A stretch of DNA of 64,000 nt. Origin: Metaphire vulgaris (lineage: Eukaryota > Annelida > Clitellata > Crassiclitellata > Megascolecidae). Of the stretch, positions 58,202-64,000 are shown piece after piece (within the stretch, counting starts at the first letter, position 1; the number at the start of each line of letters is the position of its first letter). The notes beneath the pieces are model-generated. The model searched no databases. It was not told where the DNA came from and saw only the letters and a program-made list of their open reading frames with translations. A program made the translations under genes and the position numbers. The stretch lies in assembly GCA_018105865.1 (NCBI GenBank), contig CM030842.1, positions 15,462,867-15,526,866 on the forward strand, read 5' to 3'.

Positions 58202-60812
58202 CTTGGTAAAACCTGCTCTTGTGGCTTAGGATCAAATACATCGAATGAAAGAGCAGTGTTATTATCTGATATCTTCACCTGATCATCATCACTTGGTAAA
58301 ACCTTCTCTTGTGGCTTAGGATCAAATACATCGAATGAAAGAGCAGTGTTATTATCTGATATCTTCACCTGATATCTTCAAAACCTCCTGTGACTTAGAT
58401 CAAATCATCACTTTTTCTGATATCTAAAACCTTCTCCTGTGGCTTAGGATCAAATACATCGAATGAAAGAGCAGTGCTATTATCTGATACCTCCACCTCA
58501 TCATCATCATCATCACTTGGTAAAACCTTCTCCTGTTATCTGATGCTATTATCTGATACCTCCACCTCATCATCACTTGGTAAAGCCTTCTCTTGTGGCT
58601 TAGGATCAAATACATCAAATGAAAGAGTGGCATTATTATCTGATAATTCCAGTTCCCGATCACTTTCAATTGGATCTACATGCTCCGACTGATCAAATTT
58701 CTGAGATGAAAACATATTATCTTGTGCAAAAAGCCCAAATTCCGCTACTGGAAAACTCTGCTGGATGGAGCCACTGGGAAAAACATCTGGCTGTTTCCCA
58801 AAAACATCACCAATCACATCCTCATCATCAGTATGTGGCGATGATGACACAACAGTGTCTGTTTTTCCCTTCGTCAGGTCATCATTGACAAACCCTAAGT
58901 GAAGCTCATCTTCATTTGAAGAATGCCCAATATGTAGAGTGTTGAATGCTTCAGAAACATTTAAATGTAAGCTCTGCATAGTAGTAGAGTGAGAATCTAC
59001 CAAAGAATCTACATGAACATCGCTCGCATCTGATTCTCGCTCCTTTGCCTGAAATGATGCGGCCTCTGAAACATCATGTACCGGTGCATACAACAAGTCT
59101 TTAAATTCTTCAGCTATTGAAGACGTACTTGAAGTGACACGAGAATCATCTGGGACATTGCCTTCGAAATTACTGTCAAACGGATAAACAATTTCTGACT
59201 CTTTGGTGATCAAAGACGCGTCTGGACTTCTCAAAAATGACGCAGAAATATCGAACAGGTGGTCCGTTGCATGCCTCGATCCATCCAGAGACTGCTGATA
59301 TACGGCGTCAACGCCACTCTTAACCTTTTCATCTGCTGCAGCTGCCGATAAGGCTTTGTCAATTGACGCGCTCGAACTTTCATTGTTCGCAGCACCGTCT
59401 TGTAATGTTGTGGCCCAGGATGACACGTCGCCGAAAATATCAGAATTGGGAATCGGAACTTTTTTCGAGGAAACATCTTCTGGAACAGTTTCGATCAAAG
59501 AATTGAGACCGAACGCGTCAGCTTTTGGATCATAAGAGATCGATGTCCAAGTTGGGTCGCCAATGGGATCTAACATCAGAGACATTATGTCATCTGGCGA
59601 CCTCTGCATGCCAACAGCAGCTCCAGTTTCATGAAACAGATCTTCATTTTTAGCATCTGCTGTTTCTCTATTTGCCAAAATTTCATCTTCGTTCAGATCA
59701 TCGTGTGACAGGTATCTATATGACATGCTTTCCAATGTTGCCTCAGCATCAGGGTGCGATTTCTCGAAAAATGAGGTTTCCTCAAGTCCATCCTCATGCA
59801 CTGCGTCAGAACGGTCGCTAATCGCTCCATCCATCGACTTCTCTGTTTGATGCTCAGGTGAAGTCTTCTGATGGTGTAAACTATCAGAAAAGACGTTAGA
59901 TTCTAAACCACTCAGATCTGCTGAATCTGCAAAATATTGGGAATTTACGTCACCGGAATCAACGTGAGAAAGACCAAAAGATGGAAGATTCTGAAATTCG
60001 TTGACGTCCCTAACCTCACCGACAGGATCGCATTTGGACTCTAAACTGCTCACATTTATTTCAACTTGTTGTTGTTTGAACATTTGTCCAGAAGACAAAT
60101 ACTCAGAAACGTCTTTGCTGACTTGAAACGCATCTCTGTTTTCATCCGCTGGTGCCGTCGTCTCTTCACGAAATGCCTCAATCTTCGTCGGATTCATCAC
60201 AGTTTCATCTGCAGCATCAGAAGATCCAATATCCTTCCATAAATTTGGCATGACAGACCTCCACACATCCTCACTAGTGCCTGCCATTCCTCCAGTTTTA
60301 TCTTCTCGGTCAGCATCAGAAGAATCATCAACACCAAAAGACATGTCCCACGGTAGATTCCTCACAGCTCTACCGCCCCTGAATTCCAACTCATCGGTTG
60401 AGGTGGCGCCAAAGGCATCCTTCGAAGTCTTCTCTACGGCAGCAGAAATCTCCGACCAAATAGAGGCGTCGTTTTCAACTCTGTTGATTGTAAATGTTCG
60501 GTCAAAGTCGTCTTCTTCTTCTTCTTCGTCCTTGAATGCATTTCCAAAATCACCTTCGACATTCAGATTCTTAGCATCAAAAGCCTGCTGCTTTTCTGTC
60601 ATGGCAGTGTGTTGTTCCACGCGTGCTTCCTTTTCCAGGAAATCGAATTCCATCGCTGAAGAACAATTGTCCAAAATCTCGTCAAAAGTAAAAGTCCTGT
60701 CGCTCAGAGCCTGACTTTCAAACGCCAGGTACCACGCGGCATCCTCTTCTTCTTCGTTACCTGGTAAGCGATCTGTCTGTTCAGTTGACTCTGAAGGATG
60801 GTCACCGCACAC
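49955..60812 (-). CDS. Rab11-family interacting protein (probably class I), C-terminal part; 5' end beyond window
   Basis: Rab11-FIPs bind Rab11-GTP on recycling endosomes through a C-terminal coiled-coil Rab-binding domain. Exons: 54567-60812 (6.2 kb), 54039-54099, 52154-52744, 50690-50835 and 49955-50302, in phase outside the large exon. The last exons encode EVLKQFCHCSRD, then KLIQTVLDQSRLLKEKDVHI and LESYIDNLLVKILDSQPRLL. These match the amphipathic helix and YID-LLV core of class I FIPs (FIP1/RCP, FIP2, FIP5). The C2 domain expected at the N-terminus is not in the window; the first exon here begins with a good acceptor (TTTTCAG at 60813). The large exon encodes an acidic, Ser-rich, apparently disordered region with two tandem-repeat systems (see repeat entries). 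Its reading frame is broken near 58370-58538, 57345 and 55530-55547. The intact 3' exons argue that the gene works and that the breaks are assembly errors, an unrecognised intron or allelic damage. Class I assignment is from the RBD only. Confidence 0.82.
50598..50689. repeat. (TA)n(CA)n compound repeat abutting a Rab11-FIP donor
   Basis: TA units at 50598-50662 then CA units to 50685. On the coding strand the donor of exon 50690-50835 reads GTTAGTGTGTGTG, so the UG and UA repeats start within the 5' splice site. Confidence 0.96.
51578..51663 (-). mobile_element. TTAA piggyBac-like MITE, 86 bp, diverged (Rab11-FIP intron)
   Basis: TTAACCCTTTATCTGG start and CCGGTAAAGGGGTTAA end; GCGTCCATTTTACATT core kept. 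Confidence 0.68.
52925..53165 (+). mobile_element. Non-LTR retrotransposon 3' end with long (GAT)n tail (Rab11-FIP intron)
   Basis: KKQGTDRNGNNGAQNLSQNR then GATGATGATTATGATGATG for about 60 bp; homologous to 38940-39130. Confidence 0.57.
53700..53754. repeat. (TTA)n microsatellite at the end of a SINE body
   Basis: Preceded by TTAGCCTCCTTAAACCACTT, the shared SINE body in reverse. Confidence 0.95.
55525..55550 (-). other. Third frameshift in the Rab11-FIP large exon
   Basis: The upstream frame reads ...SVSRNFKLSDG and then stops at about 55470. The downstream frame is open from WESSNTPTDVEIFDNPVES onward and has a TAA at about 55547. An indel must lie between about 55525 and 55550. No paralogous copy is available to show which base is affected. 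Confidence 0.75.
55800..57710 (-). repeat. Two-copy tandem duplication of about 935-965 bp inside the Rab11-FIP large exon
   Basis: Copy A (about 56775-57710) and copy B (about 55800-56774) encode the same roughly 310-residue block: FNSGGIGKVSTDQELPL, SGQWMPTDFLNT, FDFGRTDDIKHDQNDMKEEEE, LPQEVALRQ, SNKSLPGLQTGMIDLNIE, DDADIGWSL and NLLTSND. Identity is high along the whole length. The spacing measured at one shared site is 935 bp, one short of a multiple of three, matching a single-base deletion in copy A at about 57345. Near the other end the offset is 963 bp because of longer Asp tracts. Confidence 0.92.
57341..57350 (-). other. Single-base deletion frameshift in copy A of the Rab11-FIP duplication
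   Basis: On the plus strand copy A reads CTAGTTTTCTTCATC where copy B (about 56408-56424) reads CTAGTTCTTCTTCATC. The missing C shifts the minus-strand frame and creates a TAG straight away. Confidence 0.85.
57690..58660 (-). repeat. Coding tandem repeat, about 30-41 residues per unit, with poly-Asp spacers (Rab11-FIP large exon)
   Basis: About ten units of the form V-K-I-S-(E/D)-N-(N/S)-TALSFDVFDPK-(P/S)-QE-(K/Q)-VLPSDD followed by 1-10 further Asp and E or Q. The shortest unit is 90 bp; length differences come almost only from GAT codons, so each unit carries its own microsatellite. Units alternate PKPQEQV / PKSQEKV / PKPQEKV types, which suggests a higher-order repeat made by unequal exchange. 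Units at 58380-58560 are truncated or scrambled. Confidence 0.93.
58369..58565 (-). other. Frame-disrupting segment with in-frame stops (possible unrecognised 197-bp intron or mis-assembly)
   Basis: Reading on from the frame of the upstream part of the exon, TAA stops occur at 58538-58536 and 58397-58395, and the frame differs at 58368 where the next open block begins. The segment still contains pieces of the VFDPKPQEKVLPSDD repeat. Removing 58369-58565 as an intron (GAG|GTGGAG donor, ATATCAG|GTGAAG acceptor) would join the two blocks in frame, but the acceptor lacks a good polypyrimidine tract. Confidence 0.6.
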
Positions 60813-60959
60813 CTGAAAAGAGAAATGACTATTGGCATTTTGACCAAAACACTAGAACAATCCTGCAGCTAATCTGACAAGAGCTACATAAATTCTCCCT
60901 GTCTCGGCCTGTCTCTGTCTCTCTATATATCTGCCTGCCTGTGTCTCTATGCATGTCTC

Positions 60960-60992
<33 letters not shown>

Positions 60993-61459
60993 GTGCATGT
61001 CTGTGTGTGTCACACTTTTTCTCTCTCAGCTTGACTAACAGGTAGACACACATGCCTTGTAACATTTTCAAAGCTCATTCTTTTCAGAAAACGACAACTA
61101 AAAATTCAATAATTTCTATATTACGAAAAAATGAAAAATTGATTACAGTAATGTATTCTGGCATTTAATTATGTGTCTTCCATAAGATTGCACTAGGATT
61201 AAATTTGTTATAATTTTTTTCATTCACGAGTACAATACAGAATATGAAAATTGTGAATAAGCGAGTGACTCAGTGAAGAGTACATCTGGCTCCTTTTGTT
61301 TGCTCTGTTTCTAAATCATCAGTGACATGTGACTGAGAAAAAATAACAACGTTATACATCTAGAATGGATCCAATGGAATATACTGGTAAACGATCGGAA
61401 GCTGTTCAAGGTTCCAAAAATATCCAAGAGTTACAAACTCCTCAGAAAACATTTCAGCA

Positions 61460-61645
61460 TTACCGGCAACAATTACAGTAAGATCTACCGGTAACATTTA
61501 CAGTAAGATCTACCGGTAACATTTACAGTAAGGTATACCGATAACATTTACAGTAAGATCTACCAGTTACATTTACAGTAAGATCTACCGTAACATTTAC
61601 AGTAAGATATACCGGTAACATTTACAGTAAGTTCTACTGGTACAT
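61460..61645. repeat. 25-bp minisatellite
   Basis: About seven copies of ACAGTAAGATCTACCGGTAAC plus TTTA; marks at 61475, 61500 and 61525 give the 25-bp period. Confidence 0.93.
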
Positions 61646-61732
61646 TTCTCTTTGGACCGTAAACATCACTGCAGTACTCTGTCTACCACTGATTTACCAA
61701 ATTCTTAAATGCCACACTATATATATATATAT

Positions 61733-61946
61733 AGGGCAGAAGTATTCAACTAAATTTCATGAAAGGCCAATTTTTTATGATTGGTGTCTGAGGGCCATGT
61801 AAATATATTTCTTAGTTACAAAAATATAGTTCATAAGTAATAGAAAACAAGGCATTTAAAAAGTTATTTGTCGTTTCATTATCTTTGTGGGCCATGTACC
61901 ACCCCTTAGAGGGCCGGATCCGGCCCACGGGCTGCCAATGAGCATC
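61733..61946. mobile_element. hAT-derived nonautonomous remnant
   Basis: Contains GGCCATGTA, TGAGGGCCATG and GGGCCGGATCCGGCCCACGG GCTGCC, the layout seen in old hAT (Charlie-like) remnants, which end in GGCCCGCGGGCC-type sequence. Left end not clear. Confidence 0.45.
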
Positions 61947-62274
61947 AAGTTTAAATCTAATAATCAAGAAACTAACACAACAAAACAAAATAAAGTAGAA
62001 TTAAGATATTAGTTAGATAACTCAATTTCAAAATTGATTATAAACATATCTTAAATCATTATGTAACATTCTAAGTTTCCATTCAACATAAACATTTTAA
62101 ATTTATACTTAAAAGTTGATATTAGCTTAGAATTTTTAAGTTCAGAGGGAATACTATTCCATATTCCAGATGTCTTTGACATCTAATGGAAAATAATCTA
62201 ACATTGGTAGCGGCAAACTGAAGATTAACAGTCTCATTATTTCTAAGATTATATTTGCATTTATTGGGCAGTGC

Positions 62275-62354
62275 ATTAACCCCTTTATCGGGAACCCCGA
62301 ATATATCCGTCCATTTTACACTGAGTTAGTGTTAAATACACGGTAAAGGGGTTA
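62275..62354 (-). mobile_element. TTAA piggyBac-like MITE, 80 bp
   Basis: TTAACCCCTTTATCGGG / CGGTAAAGGGGTTAA ends and the reverse core. Confidence 0.73.
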
Positions 62355-62425
62355 AAGTATTTATTTATATAAAAAAATCGAAAAAGTCATTCAGACATAT
62401 ACAAAATAAAAGCAAAATAGAGAAA

Positions 62426-62427
<2 letters not shown>

Positions 62428-62482
<55 letters not shown>
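62428..62482. repeat. (GT)n microsatellite
   Basis: 27 uninterrupted GT units. A shorter TG run is at 60958-61010. Confidence 0.97.
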
Positions 62483-62483
<1 letters not shown>

Positions 62484-63211
62484 CCGAATTAAACCAATTA
62501 TCTAACTACAAAATTCTGATTCTATGGAATAAAATAAACAAAGATCAGTCAGTCTATCCAACCAACCAACACATACAGCATACAGAGGGAGCATGTTGTG
62601 TCTGTAAGAAAGTCTACAAAAGAATGCACGATTGCTAGTCATCGATGATACACCCCCTATCCAAAGGTCATCTATTCGAGATAATATGAGACTAAAGAAA
62701 GTACACAGCCTACTTAATGTCCATCCATCTACATTTCCATAGGCAAGTCTGAGCCGCATAGACGCCCCCTCTCGGCAAAATCCAACATTAACCACACAGA
62801 AATTCAACATGCACAATTCAAATATAACAAATAGCGGTAATGTTGACTCTTGTGACTCAAAATATTGCAGCATTTCAGTATTATTGAAATATATTAATCA
62901 CCTGGCATCAGTGGTCGATGACTCTGCAAAAGTCAAGTGTGGGGGTGGGGCACATAATGACCAACATTTTACCCTACCGAAGGTTTGTCCCTGAACACTG
63001 GAGGATCAAGCCTCCAACCCTCTTGGCAAACCAAACCAAAGTAAGTATGCATGTGGGTATCTATGTCCTGATGCTTGCCATGGTTACATTTCTTCATGAG
63101 CCAAATCGTGGTTTGATCAAAGTTTTATATGCAAAATCACACAACCCCATTCCCTGCTGTGTCATCTGTTAAAACACTTGAGCCAAGTGAATTTTTATTT
63201 CAGCAATACTT

Positions 63212-63249
<38 letters not shown>

Positions 63250-63358
63250 ATTATATATATATATACACACATACATACACACATATATACATATTACATA
63301 CATACACACACCGGAACACAGACGGAATGTCAGGTCCTCATTATTCCAGCACTGAATC

Positions 63359-63554
63359 CAGTGTTTTATCCAGGCCTGTTATGGAGGGATTCTCTCCCCT
63401 CCTCCACAAAGCCTCGAAATTCCCTCCCAAAATCTCAGCACTTAACAAATTTGCATTAAACTGTGTCTTTTACCCTCCAGCCAGGTCGATTCCCCCCCCC
63501 CCAAAGGCCTCAATTTCCCCACCCTCCAAGGCCTGAAGTCTGGATAAAACACTG
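63359..63554. mobile_element. hAT-like MITE, 196 bp, intact target-site duplication
   Basis: Inverted termini CAGTGTTTTATCCAG / CTGGATAAAACACTG. The 8-bp direct repeat ACTGAATC occurs at 63351-63358 and 63555-63562. The interior is C-rich and non-coding. A related terminus (CAGTGTTTATTCTAGGCCTG) starts near 63869 and runs toward the window edge. Confidence 0.78.
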
Positions 63555-63597
63555 ACTGAATCCAATGTCAGAAAAGAAATTGTTCAAATCCAGTGAA

Positions 63598-63624
63598 TCA
63601 TCACCATCGTCATCGTCGTCGTCG

Positions 63625-63657
<33 letters not shown>

Positions 63658-63660
63658 CCG
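63598..63660. repeat. (ATC/GTC)n microsatellite
   Basis: CATCATCGTCGTCGTCATCATC for about 60 bp. Confidence 0.95.
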
Positions 63661-64000
63661 TCATTGCTCTCTGCCAACTCATTAGTGACAATAGTTTAGC
63701 CAAGCAGACATTTCCAGGCGTTTTTGTCCAATTGATGTTAAATTTCTTCCTTCTGCAATTGTCAGTTGTTTCTCTTTCAGATCTTCTTTAAATTTTAATA
63801 CTGTCTAATAATGTTTGTCTGGGTCTGTCTCTTCCCGTTTTTTAACCTTCTTTGTAAATCCATTGAACAGTGTTTATTCTAGGCCTGTTTTTTTTCGGGA
63901 AATCCCCAAGTTTTAAAATCCCCAAATTTTTATATGTTGGCTTGGGGATGGAAATTCCCCCCCCAAAAAAAAAAAGCGTGGATAGACAAATCTTGTCACC

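Larger units (their letters stand above)
60813..64000. other. Upstream intron or flank of the Rab11-FIP gene, repeats only
   Basis: The coding exon at 60812 begins at an acceptor, so this is intron. I see TG repeats, a 25-bp minisatellite, a hAT remnant, a TTAA MITE, (GT)n, (TA)n at 63210-63290, a hAT MITE and (ATC)n, but no exon with a C2 domain. Confidence 0.65.

Overview
This is A/T-rich animal (metazoan) nuclear DNA. It carries intron-rich genes with GT-AG splice sites, dense microsatellites, tRNA-derived SINEs, non-LTR retrotransposon tails and many MITEs. A multi-HMG-box Pol I factor (UBF), a Gdown1 homologue, a TERB1 homologue and a Rab11-FIP together point to an animal. Protein divergence and repeat content suggest an invertebrate; I cannot name the species or phylum from the sequence.

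Five protein genes were identified, all on the minus strand. They are given here in transcription order, right to left. (1) A Rab11-family interacting protein, 49955-60812. Its 5' end lies beyond the window. It has a 6.2-kb acidic, repeat-filled exon and a C-terminal Rab11-binding domain. (2) DDB1, 30155-47155, complete in 27 coding exons (1139 aa, all phases consistent). (3) POLR2M/Gdown1, 24453-27615, complete in 6 exons (315 aa). (4) UBTF/UBF, 10585-23258, 18 coding exons (about 783 aa), with one apparent single-base deletion. (5) TERB1, 539-7340, the first nine coding exons (337 residues of the ARM-repeat region). Its 3' end lies beyond the left edge.

Layout: 1-538 TERB1 intron; 539-7340 TERB1; 7341-10584 intergenic with a 348-bp satellite and MITEs; 10585-23258 UBTF, with a GC-rich island at its 5' end (about 22600-23600); 23259-24452 intergenic; 24453-27615 POLR2M; 27616-30154 intergenic with satellite copies; 30155-47155 DDB1; 47156-49954 intergenic with MITEs; 49955-60812 Rab11-FIP; 60813-64000 its upstream intron or flank, with repeats only. 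No plus-strand gene was supported.

The genes serve different processes: Pol I transcription, Pol II pausing and Mediator dependence, CUL4 ubiquitin ligase/DNA repair, meiotic telomere attachment and recycling-endosome traffic. They do not form a pathway. The more novel material is (a) the giant acidic tandem-repeat exon of the Rab11-FIP with several frame disruptions, (b) a family of about 80-bp TTAA-bounded piggyBac-like MITEs with a conserved core, and (c) short foldback elements with clean 8-bp target-site duplications. Gene models were built by joining splice sites so that phase and homology agree along the whole chain. Family assignments rest on recognised motifs and remembered vertebrate homologues, not on a search.
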